This document shows, one piece after another, positions 8,557 to 18,283 of a DNA stretch of 64,000 nucleotides. The DNA lies in NCBI RefSeq assembly GCF_014197265.1, contig NZ_JACIFH010000001.1, positions 930,001 to 994,000 of the forward strand. Reading direction: 5' to 3'. This DNA comes from Microbacterium invictum. Lineage in GTDB: Bacteria > Actinomycetota > Actinomycetes > Actinomycetales > Microbacteriaceae. Every line of letters begins with the position of its first letter. Position 1 is the stretch's first letter. The position numbers were made by a program, and so were the translations under genes. The notes beneath the pieces were generated by a model that did no database searches, was not told the DNA's origin, and saw only the letters and a program-made list of their open reading frames with translations.

Positions 8557-9318
8557 TCAGTGCACCGACAGTGCCGCGGCGCCGATGATCCCGGCGTTGT
8601 TCCGGTGCACGGCCGGGATGATCGGCGTGTCGAGGTCGAGCAGCGGCAGGAACTGATCGGCGTGTTTGGAGACGCCGCCGCCGACGATGAACAGGTCCGG
8701 GCTGAGCAGGAACTCGAGGTGGCGGTAGTACCACTGCAGCCGCTTTGCCCACACCGGGAAGCTGAGGTCTTCGCGCTCCATCGCCGAGTACGCCGTCCAC
8801 GCTTCGGCGTCGCGCTTGTGACCGGCGCGCTGGAGGTGGCCGAGCTCGGAGTTCGGAATGAGCTCGCCGTCGTAGAGCAGCGCGGTGCCGATGCCGGTGC
8901 CCAGCGTCGTCAGCAGCACGAGACCGTCGACGTCGCGTGCGGCGCCGTAGCGCGCCTCGGCGACCCCGGCAACATCGGCATCGTTGGCGAAGTGGATCTC
9001 GCGTCCGAGTCCGTCTTCGAAGAACTTCTCCGCCTCGAAGCCGATCCACGTGTCGGCGACGTTCGCGGCCGACATCGTCCGGCCGTGCTTCACGATCGCC
9101 GGGAAGGCCACCCCGAGCGGGATGTCCGCATCGGTGACCCCCAGCGTGCCCAGGACCTCGCGGACGGCGCGCAGCACGTCATCGGGCTCCGCGCCTCGCG
9201 GCGTCGCGACCTTGACCCGATCGCTGAGCAGCTGCCCTGCGCCCAGGTCGACCAGCGCTCCCTTGATGCCGGTTCCGCCGATGTCCACCCCGACGGCGCG
9301 GGTCGCGTTCTTCGCCAT
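8557..9318 (-). CDS. ppgK: Polyphosphate glucokinase
   Basis: ROK-type kinase that phosphorylates glucose using polyphosphate (and usually ATP), giving glucose 6-phosphate. 253 residues. The N-terminal phosphate-binding motif VGVDIGGTGIKGALVD, the sugar-binding region GVAFPAIVKHGRTMSAANV, the segment LLTTLGTGIGTAL and the C-terminal IVGGGVSK fit the actinobacterial PPGK family well. The start at 9318 (MAKNATRAVGVDIGGTG) is chosen because the family begins shortly before the DIGGT motif and because a TAGGGT -10 (9326-9331) lies exactly 7 nt upstream, implying a leaderless transcript. Longer in-frame extensions would cross this promoter. Confidence 0.92.
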   Translation of the reverse strand: MAKNATRAVGVDIGGTGIKGALVDLGAGQLLSDRVKVATPRGAEPDDVLRAVREVLGTLGVTDADIPLGVAFPAIVKHGRTMSAANVADTWIGFEAEKFFEDGLGREIHFANDADVAGVAEARYGAARDVDGLVLLTTLGTGIGTALLYDGELIPNSELGHLQRAGHKRDAEAWTAYSAMEREDLSFPVWAKRLQWYYRHLEFLLSPDLFIVGGGVSKHADQFLPLLDLDTPIIPAVHRNNAGIIGAAALSVH

Positions 9319-9399
9319 GCTCCACACCCTACCCAGCGGACGCGGTCCGCTCGTTAGGATCGACACGAGGCCCCACCCTCGGGGCACGGGGAGGGCGCC

Positions 9400-9654
9400 A
9401 TGAGCACCGCAGCCGACAAGTACTGGTACAACTTCGCCACCGGCGGGGTGGAGCAGGGTTTCGAGTCGCCGACGATCGATCGGGCCGGTCCATTCGACAC
9501 TCCGGAGGAGGCCGCACGCGCCCCCGAACTGCTGCGCGAGCGTTCGCGCGCATGGGCCGAGGAAGAGGCGCGCGACGATGCTTGGGGCGCGTCGGGCGGC
9601 AACGCCGGCGACACCGAGTCGAAGGACGATCGGAGCGGCCCCTCCGGCCGATAG
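9400..9654 (+). CDS. Small SPOR-like/uncharacterised acidic protein
   Basis: 84 residues. The N-terminal half, DKYWYNFATGGVEQGFESP and GPFDTPEEAARAPELL, matches short actinobacterial proteins often labelled SPOR-domain (or, wrongly, methionine aminopeptidase). The tail is acidic and disordered. A TAGGAT -10 at 9355-9360 and GGGGAGGG 5 nt before the ATG support expression. It lies divergent from ppgK and 44 nt upstream of glnA2. Function unknown. Confidence 0.7.
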   Translation: MSTAADKYWYNFATGGVEQGFESPTIDRAGPFDTPEEAARAPELLRERSRAWAEEEARDDAWGASGGNAGDTESKDDRSGPSGR

Positions 9655-9698
9655 TCTGATCACGCACCAGCCCGTCAGCCGGCACCCGGAAGGAACCG
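9652..9698 (+). promoter_or_regulatory. glnA2 promoter overlapping the upstream stop codon
   Basis: TAGTCT (9652-9657) is a good -10 hexamer whose first three bases are the TAG stop codon of the preceding small gene. Transcription from about 9664 would give a 35-nt leader ending in the ribosome site GGAAGGAA before the glnA2 ATG. Confidence 0.45.
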
Positions 9699-11036
9699 AT
9701 GGACAAGCAGCGAGACTTCGTACTCCGCACGATCGAGGAACGCGGCGTGAAGTTCGTCCGCCTCTGGTTCACCGACGTCATCGGCACGCTGAAGTCCGTC
9801 GCGATCGCGCCGGCCGAGGTGGAAGGCGCCTTCACCGAGGGCATCGGCTTCGACGGATCGGCGATCGAGGGCTTCACGCGCACCTACGAGTCCGATCTGC
9901 TCGCCCATCCCGATCCCACCACGTTCCAGACGCTTCCGTGGCGCGGTGAGATCGACCCCACGGCGCGCATGTTCTGCGACCTCACCACGCCCGACGGTCA
10001 GCCGGCCGTGGCCGACCCGCGGCACGTCCTCAAACGCGCGCTCGCAAAGGCCGCCGACGCCGGGTTCACGTTCTACACCCACCCCGAGATCGAGTTCTAT
10101 CTGCTCAAGTCGAAGTCATTCGGCGCCGAGGGTCCGGTTCCGGTCGACTCGGCCGGGTACTTCGACAACGTACCCGGCGGGACGGCGCACGACTTCCGCC
10201 GCCGCTCGGTGCGCATGCTCGAGGATCTCGGCATCTCGGTGGAGTACAGCCACCACGAGGGCGGCCCCGGTCAGAACGAGATCGACCTGCGATACGCCGA
10301 CGCGCTGGCCACCGCCGACAACATCATGACATTCCGCACGGTGATCAAAGAGGTCGCGATCGAGGAGGGCGTGTACGCCACGTTCATGCCCAAGCCCCTC
10401 GTCGGGCAGCCCGGCAGTGGCATGCACACGCACATGTCGCTGTTCGAAGGCGACGTCAACGCGTTCTACGAGGCAGGGGCGCAATACCAGCTGTCGCAGA
10501 CGGGCCGCCAGTTCATCGCGGGCCTGCTGAAGCACGCGAACGAGATCGCCGCCATCACCAACCAGTTCGTGAACTCGTACAAGCGCCTCTGGGGCGGAGA
10601 CGAGGCGCCCAGCTTCGTGACGTGGGGGCACAGCAACCGGTCGGCTCTGATCCGGGTGCCGATGTACAAGCCCCACAAGAGCCAGTCCTCGCGCGTGGAG
10701 TACCGCGCCCTCGACTCCGCTGCCAACCCGTACCTCGCCTACGCGCTCATGCTGTCGGCCGGACTCAAGGGCATCGAAGAGGGCTACGAGCTGCCGCCCG
10801 AGGCCGAGGACAACGTGTGGTCGCTCAGCCCCGCGGAGCGCCGGGCGCTCGGCTACGCACCGCTGCCGGCGAGTCTCGACCACGCCCTCGAGTACATGGA
10901 GTCCTCCGAGCTCGTCGCCGAGACGCTGGGGGAGCAGGTGTTCAACTACGTCCTGCTCAACAAGCGTCGCGAGTGGGACGAGTACCGCGCGCAGGTCACT
11001 CCCTACGAGCTGAAGAGCAATCTGGAGATGCTCTAG
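9699..11036 (+). CDS. glnA2: Glutamine synthetase-like protein GlnA2 (type I family)
   Basis: 445-residue member of the glutamine synthetase I superfamily. The N-terminal beta-grasp region contains GVKFVRLWFTDVIGTLKSV, and the catalytic domain shows EGGPGQNEIDLRYADAL, PKPLVGQPGSGMHTHMSL and SRVEYRALDSAANPYLAYAL. Length and position directly upstream of glnE match GlnA2 of mycobacteria (Rv2222c). In Streptomyces GlnA2 acts on polyamines (gamma-glutamylpolyamine synthetase), so the substrate here is uncertain. It lacks the LYELPPEE context that surrounds the adenylylated tyrosine in GlnA1: the equivalent stretch reads EEGYELPPEAEDNVWSL. glnE starts 6 nt after the stop, indicating an operon. Confidence 0.9.
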   Translation: MDKQRDFVLRTIEERGVKFVRLWFTDVIGTLKSVAIAPAEVEGAFTEGIGFDGSAIEGFTRTYESDLLAHPDPTTFQTLPWRGEIDPTARMFCDLTTPDGQPAVADPRHVLKRALAKAADAGFTFYTHPEIEFYLLKSKSFGAEGPVPVDSAGYFDNVPGGTAHDFRRRSVRMLEDLGISVEYSHHEGGPGQNEIDLRYADALATADNIMTFRTVIKEVAIEEGVYATFMPKPLVGQPGSGMHTHMSLFEGDVNAFYEAGAQYQLSQTGRQFIAGLLKHANEIAAITNQFVNSYKRLWGGDEAPSFVTWGHSNRSALIRVPMYKPHKSQSSRVEYRALDSAANPYLAYALMLSAGLKGIEEGYELPPEAEDNVWSLSPAERRALGYAPLPASLDHALEYMESSELVAETLGEQVFNYVLLNKRREWDEYRAQVTPYELKSNLEML

Positions 11037-11042
11037 CCAGCC

Positions 11043-14042
11043 ATGTCGTCCCGCGAGCGATCCTCCGCGCTCACCGCGCTCGCGCGCGCCGGTTTCAGCG
11101 AGCTGCAGTCTGCCGATGCGGCCCTGACCGAGCTCACCGACCTCATCGGACTGCCCCGGGATCTCGTCGCCGGAGAGGCGAGCCGCGCCGCGGATCCTGA
11201 TGGCGCCGCAGCCGCGCTGGTGAGGATCGCCCGCCGTGATCCGGATGCCGTGGGGGCAGCACTGCACGCCGCTCCGCGTCCCCTCTGGCTCCTGCTCGGC
11301 GCCTCCGAAGGGTTCGCCGACTTCTACCTCCGCCATCCCGAAGAGCTCGCGGACCTGTCCGCACGCCAGGCGGCGCTCCCGTCGGCCGCGCAGCTGCGCG
11401 CCGAGCTGCTGGCCGCCGTCGGCGCCGACGACGAAGGGTTCGCCGCATCCGGTGACGAGTCCGCATGGGTCTCCCTCCGCGTACGGTACCGCCGCCTGCT
11501 CGCTCGCATCGCCGCGTTCGACCTGGGCGCCGGCAGCGCAACCGAGGTGCTGCCCGCCGTCGCCGCCGCCCTCGCGGATGCCGCCGGCGCGGCACTCGAG
11601 GCATCGCTGTCCGTCGCGCGCACGCGCATCTCGTCGGGGCGCGCCGGTCCCGGGCTGTTCCCCCACGAGCAGGTCGCGGCGACGCAGCTGGCCGTCATCG
11701 GGATGGGCAAAGCCGGCGCACGCGAGCTGAACTACGTCAGCGACGTCGACGTGATCTTCGTCGGGGGAGCGGACGACGAGTCCCTGGCATCCATCGGCGA
11801 AAGCCGTGTCATCGACATCGCCACCCGCCTCGCGGTGCAGACGATGCACGGGATCAGCGGGATCGAGATCGAACCGCCGCTGTGGGAGGTGGATGCAAAT
11901 CTCCGCCCCGAAGGCAAGCAGGGCGCCCTGGTGCGCACCCTGGAATCGCATGTCTCCTACTACGACCGCTGGGCGCAGAGCTGGGAGTTCCAGGCCCTGC
12001 TGAAGGCTCGGCCGCTCGCGGGGGACCTCGACCTCGGCGCGGCGTATCTGGCCGCCGTGCAGCCGAAGGTGTGGACCAGCGCCGCGCGCGAGAACTTCGT
12101 CGACAGTGTGCAGCGGATGCGCGAGCGGGTCACCGACCATATTCCCCCGGGCGAGGTCGACTACCAGCTCAAGCTCGGGCCGGGCGGCATCCGCGACATC
12201 GAGTTCACGGTGCAGCTGCTGCAGCTCGTGCACGGGCTGTCCGATGCCGCGGTGCGCCGGCCCGGAACCCTCGAGGCGCTCGACGAGCTCGTCGCCGAGG
12301 GGTACATCGGGCGCGCCGATGCGGCCACGTTCGGCCAGGACTACCGCGTGCTGCGCGTGCTCGAGCACCGGCTGCAGCTGCGGGCGCTGCGTCGCACGCA
12401 CCTGATGCCCGCCGACGACGACGGCAGGCGCGTGCTCGCGCGCGCGTCGGGGCTCGCGGAGTCGGGTGAGGCGGTGTGGAAGCTGTGGGAGTCGGTCAAG
12501 CGCGAAGTCCGCGACATCCACGTGCGACTGTTCTACCGGCCGCTGCTGTCGGCGGTGGCCGCGCTGCCCAGCGAGGAGCGCACGCTCGCCCCCGAGCACG
12601 CGCACGACCGGCTGGCCGCCATCGGCTTCCGCAACCCGGCGGGCGCCCTGCGCCACATCGGCGCGCTCACGAGCGGGATCAGCCGCAAGGTCACCATCCA
12701 GCGCCACCTGCTGCCGGTCATGATCCGCTGGTTCGCCGACGGCACCGACCCCGACGAGGGACTGCTCGCATTCCGGCGCATCAGCGAGCGGCTCGGCGAC
12801 ACCCCGTGGTTCCTGCGGGTGCTGCGCGATTCGTCCGGTGCCGCCGAACGGCTCACCCGGGTGCTGTCGAGCTCGCGCTACATCGGCGAGCTGATGGAGT
12901 GGATTCCCGAGTCGGTCGCCTGGCTCGACTCTCCCGAGTCGCTGCGTCCCCGGTCGGCCGCCGCGCTCGACGAGGAGGCCCGGGCGATCCAGACGCGGCA
13001 CTCATCCATCGACTCGGCGATGCGCGCCGTGCGCGCGCTCCGCCGACGCGAACTGCTGCGTCTCGCCCTCGGCTGCGTGATCGGCACCGTGACGATCGAC
13101 GATCTCGGGCCCGGCCTGACCGACATCAGCCAGGTGACGATCCAGGCGACTCTCCGCGCCGTGCAGCGCGAAGTGGTCCCCGACGATGCGCAGGACCTCG
13201 ACTTCAGCGTCATCGCGATGGGCCGCTTCGGCGGCGCCGAGCTCGGCTTCGGATCGGATGCCGACGTCATGTACGTGTACGAGGCGAACGGCCTCGATCC
13301 GCAGCGCGCGCAAGAGCTCTCGCTGCGACTGGTCGCGGGTCTGCGCACGCACTCCGAAGACCACCGCGTGCCGTTCGACCTCGACCCCGACCTCCGGCCC
13401 GAGGGACGCAACGGCCCACTGGTCCGATCGCTCGAGTCGTACGAGGCGTACTACCGCCGCTGGTCGCTCTCGTGGGAAGCGCAGGCGCTCCTGCGCGCCC
13501 GGGGCGTGGCGGGCAGCGTCACCCTGATCCAGCGGTTCACCTCGCTTGCCGACGGCCTGCGCTATCCGGCCGCGGTGAAGCAACTGGATCTCCGCGAGAT
13601 CCGGCGGATCAAGGCCCGGGTCGAGAACGAACGGCTGCCCCAGGGTCAGGATCCGAGCCGCCACCTCAAGCTGGGTCCGGGCGGCCTCAGCGACGTCGAG
13701 TGGCTCGTGCAGCTGCTGCAGCTCGAGCACGGTCATGCGGTGGCAGGCCTGCGCACCACGTCCACGCTGGGAGCGCTCGAGGCCGCGCGTGAGGCGGGAC
13801 TGGTTCCGGATGCCGCGGCCGAGCGTCTCACCGACGCGTGGCGTCTGGCATCCCGCCTGCGATCGGCGAACACCCTGCTGTCGGGTCAGACGAGCGACGT
13901 CCTGCCCACCGACCGGACGAAGCTCGACGGCATCGGCCGGCTGCTCGAGTACCCGCCGCGCTCCGCCTCCCTCGTGGAGGAGGACTGGCTGCGGACCGCC
14001 CGTCGTGCCCGCCGCGTGTTCGAGCAGCACTTCTACGGCTGA
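11043..14042 (+). CDS. glnE: Bifunctional glutamine synthetase adenylyltransferase/deadenylylase
   Basis: 999 residues with the two nucleotidyltransferase domains expected of GlnE: GMGKAGARELNYVSDVDVIF near residue 220 (deadenylylating half) and AMGRFGGAELGFGSDADVMY near residue 720 (adenylylating half). Each keeps the G-x-S-D-x-D metal motif, and each is followed by a GlnD-type helical region with LKLGPGGIRDIEF or LKLGPGGLSDVEW. It modifies the tyrosine of GlnA1 in response to nitrogen status and so tunes glutamine synthesis. It is co-transcribed with glnA2 and faces glnA1 across a strong bidirectional terminator. Confidence 0.96.
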   Translation: MSSRERSSALTALARAGFSELQSADAALTELTDLIGLPRDLVAGEASRAADPDGAAAALVRIARRDPDAVGAALHAAPRPLWLLLGASEGFADFYLRHPEELADLSARQAALPSAAQLRAELLAAVGADDEGFAASGDESAWVSLRVRYRRLLARIAAFDLGAGSATEVLPAVAAALADAAGAALEASLSVARTRISSGRAGPGLFPHEQVAATQLAVIGMGKAGARELNYVSDVDVIFVGGADDESLASIGESRVIDIATRLAVQTMHGISGIEIEPPLWEVDANLRPEGKQGALVRTLESHVSYYDRWAQSWEFQALLKARPLAGDLDLGAAYLAAVQPKVWTSAARENFVDSVQRMRERVTDHIPPGEVDYQLKLGPGGIRDIEFTVQLLQLVHGLSDAAVRRPGTLEALDELVAEGYIGRADAATFGQDYRVLRVLEHRLQLRALRRTHLMPADDDGRRVLARASGLAESGEAVWKLWESVKREVRDIHVRLFYRPLLSAVAALPSEERTLAPEHAHDRLAAIGFRNPAGALRHIGALTSGISRKVTIQRHLLPVMIRWFADGTDPDEGLLAFRRISERLGDTPWFLRVLRDSSGAAERLTRVLSSSRYIGELMEWIPESVAWLDSPESLRPRSAAALDEEARAIQTRHSSIDSAMRAVRALRRRELLRLALGCVIGTVTIDDLGPGLTDISQVTIQATLRAVQREVVPDDAQDLDFSVIAMGRFGGAELGFGSDADVMYVYEANGLDPQRAQELSLRLVAGLRTHSEDHRVPFDLDPDLRPEGRNGPLVRSLESYEAYYRRWSLSWEAQALLRARGVAGSVTLIQRFTSLADGLRYPAAVKQLDLREIRRIKARVENERLPQGQDPSRHLKLGPGGLSDVEWLVQLLQLEHGHAVAGLRTTSTLGALEAAREAGLVPDAAAERLTDAWRLASRLRSANTLLSGQTSDVLPTDRTKLDGIGRLLEYPPRSASLVEEDWLRTARRARRVFEQHFYG

Positions 14043-14049
14043 GCACAGA

Positions 14050-14090
14050 CCCGCAGCGGCCCCGCCTCAGTGAGACGGGGCCGCTGCGGG
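14050..14090. terminator. Bidirectional terminator between glnE and glnA1
   Basis: A perfect 15-bp GC stem (14050-14064 pairing with 14076-14090, beginning CCCGCAGCGG) closes an 11-nt loop between the convergent glnE and glnA1 genes. It has no U-tract on either side, as is usual in high-GC actinobacteria. Confidence 0.8.
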
Positions 14091-14100
14091 TGCCGAGCGT

Positions 14101-15525
<1,425 letters not shown>

Positions 15526-15575
15526 GGAGTCTCCAGATCGGGTGAATCGCGCATCTTCGGATCGCGCGTGCTTCG

Positions 15576-15629
15576 AATCTATCGGCATCCAATTGCCCGG
15601 CAGTATCTCCCATGTTTCGGGGAGGTTTC
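15576..15629 (-). promoter_or_regulatory. glnA promoter with GlnR-like half-sites
   Basis: On the minus strand the sequence GAAAC-N6-GAAAC (15614-15629 as GTTTC-N6-GTTTC on the plus strand) has the 11-bp repeat spacing of actinobacterial GlnR boxes. It lies about 35 bp upstream of the -10 candidate TAGATT (15576-15581), a normal activator position. The same half-site arrangement recurs before amtB at 57305-57320. Confidence 0.55.
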
Positions 15630-15651
15630 GTGGACGCCGTAGGCTGGAGGG

Positions 15652-16086
15652 GTGCCAGATCCCACGACCGAGAACACCTATCCCGGCGAACGACTCGGCC
15701 GTCCGGCCACCGGATCGGGCAGTGTCGCGCGCTTCGGGCGCCGCATCGTCGCACTCATCATCGACTACACCGCCGCCGGCGTCATCGCCACCGCGTTCTT
15801 CGGCTACGACCAGTTCGCGCTGCCTGCCGAGGCCGGTCTCAGCATGTTCTCGCCGCTGGTGGTCTTCGCGATCCTGCAGGTGCTGTTCATCCCCACGATC
15901 GGCGGCAGCCCGGGTCATCGCATCGTCGGCCTCCGCCTCGTCCTGCTCGGCGGAGGATGGGCGGGGCTGTGGCGGCCGATCGTGCGGACACTGCTGCTGC
16001 TGGTGGTGATCCCGGCTCTGATCTGGGATGCCGATCAGCGGGGCCTCCACGACAAAGCCGCCGGCACGATCCTCATCCGCGCCTGA
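15652..16086 (+). CDS. RDD-family membrane protein
   Basis: 144 residues. A short soluble head ([20 protein letters not shown]) is followed by the RDD-type first helix [20 protein letters not shown], a second hydrophobic span ([17 protein letters not shown]), the family signature [14 protein letters not shown] and a last helix ([14 protein letters not shown]), with the ending [12 protein letters not shown]. The transported or bound species is unknown; in actinobacteria this gene is a regular neighbour of glnA. The GTG start is 6 nt after TAGGCT (15640-15645), so the message is probably leaderless. Confidence 0.85.
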   Translation: MPDPTTENTYPGERLGRPATGSGSVARFGRRIVALIIDYTAAGVIATAFFGYDQFALPAEAGLSMFSPLVVFAILQVLFIPTIGGSPGHRIVGLRLVLLGGGWAGLWRPIVRTLLLLVVIPALIWDADQRGLHDKAAGTILIRA

Positions 16087-16098
16087 GGCCCGGAGAGG

Positions 16099-16809
16099 TC
16101 AGCGCGGGCGCGGTGCGCGCGCCTTCATGGGGTCGATGCCCTTGGGGATCGGCAGCGACGTCACCGACTGCGACACCGAGTCGACGCGCTTGACGACGGC
16201 GGCGAGCGTGCCGCGGTCGAGCTTCTTCGGCAGTGCCTTGATGGTCGAGGCGAGCTTGCCGATGGGCACCTCGTCATCGCCGTGACCGACGTAGATGACC
16301 TCGACAGGAACACCCGCCGCGACGCGCTGCACTTTGAGGCGCTCGTCGTTCACGAGACGCGTCATGCGCCCGCGCGAGCCCTCGGCGACGATCACGACGC
16401 CGCCGCGGCCGATCGCGCGGTAGACGGCATCCTGCGTTTTGGGGTTGATGCCCACGGGCATGTCCGAGGCGACCCACTTGCGGCCCAGCGAGGTCGACAG
16501 CACGTGGCCGGACGCCCCCGGCATCCCGTCGATCTTCTTGTACATCGCGCGGGTTGAGAGGCGCGTGAGGGTGATCATCGCGCCGAGCAGGCCGAACATG
16601 AGGCCCGTGACTGCCCAGAGGATGACGCTCCAGATGGCGATCGGCGGGATCAGGAAGCCGATGAGGACACCGAGTCCGGCGCCGAGCACGAGGATCCCGA
16701 TCAGCACCCACGGCAGCCACGGGTACTGGTCCTTCGTGAAGGTGAACAGGGAGCGGAGTTGCGAGAAGAAGCCGGGACGCTTCTCGGGCGCGGAACTGCG
16801 GGATGCCAT
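16099..16809 (-). CDS. DUF4191 domain-containing membrane protein
   Basis: 236 residues. Two hydrophobic helices near residues 28-75 (PWLPWVLIGILVLGAGLGVL and IAIWSVILWAVTGLMFGLLG) are followed by a cytoplasmic domain with GRGGVVIVAEGSRGRMTRLV. This is the DUF4191 family, conserved next to glnA in actinobacteria (compare Rv2219). Function unknown. The ATG at 16809 is chosen: a TAGGCT -10 (16817-16822) lies 7 nt upstream, predicting a leaderless mRNA, and any in-frame extension would cross it. The 3' end is convergent with the RDD gene, 12 nt away. Confidence 0.85.
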   Translation of the reverse strand: MASRSSAPEKRPGFFSQLRSLFTFTKDQYPWLPWVLIGILVLGAGLGVLIGFLIPPIAIWSVILWAVTGLMFGLLGAMITLTRLSTRAMYKKIDGMPGASGHVLSTSLGRKWVASDMPVGINPKTQDAVYRAIGRGGVVIVAEGSRGRMTRLVNDERLKVQRVAAGVPVEVIYVGHGDDEVPIGKLASTIKALPKKLDRGTLAAVVKRVDSVSQSVTSLPIPKGIDPMKARAPRPR

Positions 16810-16926
16810 GGCCCCCAGCCTACCTTCGCCGCACACCGTCTCCTCCACAGTTTCGCTGTCGGCGGGACTGTCCACACAAGCGCCGGCCCCGGCCCGCGGG
16901 CGACGCACACGTCGCAGACTCGGGGG

Positions 16927-18282
16927 ATGGCACAGTCATCGTGGGTCGACCCGCTCGCCGCCCCCTCCGCGCTGCGGACGGTGGGCCTCGGCGACTACCC
17001 CTATCCGGGCACGGTGCGCGCCGGGGTTCCCCCTCGTGTGTGGGTCGATGCGCGCGAACTCGCGGGCACTCCGGTCTGGCATGCGGGCCCCGACGGCCAC
17101 GTGCTCGCTCCCGTCGACGTCGCCCGCACCGAAGCCGGCCACGCACTGCTGATGCCACTGTGCCCCGATCGCCTCGTCGAGCGCCTGGAACGCTCCACCC
17201 CGCTCCGCGAGGGCGAGGCGGTGAACATCGCGGTGAGCCTCGTCCGCGGGGCAGCCGAGGCTGCGGCCTTCGACCGGGCGGGCGGCTCGTGGTGGATCAC
17301 CGACGACGGCAGACCTGTGCTGGCCATCGGCGGCACATCGTCGTGGAGCGACGAGACGCGCGCGCTCCTGCACATGCTGGCGAGCGACCAGTCGCCGTCC
17401 GTCGCGACGGCGATCGAGGACGCGGCGGCGGTCGTGGCAGACGCTCCCGAGGCGGCGCGGCGCTGGACGGTCTGCGAAGATGCGCTGCTGGCCGCCGCCG
17501 CCCCGGAGCCGCTCGCGCCGCGCCGGTCGCCGGTGCCGGCCCGCCGGGCCGTCGTCGCACGGGTGCCGGAGGAGGCCGCGCCGGACGAGCCGGCCGGAGC
17601 GGTCGCAGCGCTGGTCGACCGCATCGCCCACGCCTTCGACGGCGACCTCGCGCAACGGGTGCGCGCGGCGGTCTCAGGCGTCATCCACCGGGGAGCCGAC
17701 GCGGAGGGACAGTCGCTTGCCCCGGCCGCGCCGAAGCCCCGCGTCGCGGCGCCGGGGGAGTCGCGGCAGGGCGTCTCGTCCCCACCGAATACGGCAGCAC
17801 GATCCCGGCGCACACCGTGGCTCGTCGCCGCCGGAGTGGCCGCCGTGATCGTCGGCGGAGGCGTGCTGTGGCCCGAGGACGAGCCGACGTCGGCGCAGCA
17901 GACGGTGCCCACTCCCGCGGGGAGCGTGACCGCCGCCGACGGGGGCGCGTCGCCCGCAGCGACCGCGACACCTGACGCAGACGTCACGCCCGAGAGTGTG
18001 CCGGACGCGGCTGCCGGACTGCTCGACCGCCTCGCGCAGTGCGTCGCAGCGGGGGAGGACTGCGCCGACGTCCGAGAGGACATCTCGCGGCCGGTGCCGA
18101 CGGGCGTGGCGACCCGGGTCGACGTGGACCGGGAGCTCTCGATGCTCGACGAATACGGCGGAGTGGCCGTCCTGCGCGCCGAGGGCGTGAACGACGACGT
18201 CCCGGCACAGATCGTGGTGATCGTCCGGGACGGCGAAGGGTGGCTGGTCCGCGACATCTACGACATCGCGGACCAGCCGTGA
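16927..18282 (+). CDS. Hypothetical single-pass membrane protein, possibly with degenerate kinase-like domain
   Basis: 451 residues starting MAQSSWVDPLAAPSALRTVG. Residues 1 to about 190 form a soluble domain. Its middle (REGEAVNIAVSLVRGAAEAA, then SWWITDDGRPVLAIGG) is reminiscent of the alphaE helix and catalytic-loop region of bacterial Ser/Thr kinases, but the HRD and DFG residues are absent. A Pro/Ala-rich linker precedes one membrane helix (WLVAAGVAAVIVGGGVLW, near residue 300), and a small extracytoplasmic domain contains two cysteines (CVAAGEDC) and QIVVIVRDGEGWLVRDIYDI. I do not recognise a family; a pseudokinase-type sensor is a guess. The start is favoured by CAGACT-N6-ATG. It ends 1 nt from the convergent sucB gene. 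Confidence 0.6.
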   Translation: MAQSSWVDPLAAPSALRTVGLGDYPYPGTVRAGVPPRVWVDARELAGTPVWHAGPDGHVLAPVDVARTEAGHALLMPLCPDRLVERLERSTPLREGEAVNIAVSLVRGAAEAAAFDRAGGSWWITDDGRPVLAIGGTSSWSDETRALLHMLASDQSPSVATAIEDAAAVVADAPEAARRWTVCEDALLAAAAPEPLAPRRSPVPARRAVVARVPEEAAPDEPAGAVAALVDRIAHAFDGDLAQRVRAAVSGVIHRGADAEGQSLAPAAPKPRVAAPGESRQGVSSPPNTAARSRRTPWLVAAGVAAVIVGGGVLWPEDEPTSAQQTVPTPAGSVTAADGGASPAATATPDADVTPESVPDAAAGLLDRLAQCVAAGEDCADVREDISRPVPTGVATRVDVDRELSMLDEYGGVAVLRAEGVNDDVPAQIVVIVRDGEGWLVRDIYDIADQP

Positions 18283-18283
18283 C

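Noticed and set aside
10116..13001. 961-codon open frame on the minus strand opposite glnA2 and glnE
   Set aside because: Spans two convincing genes and their junction, and has low-complexity composition without motifs.
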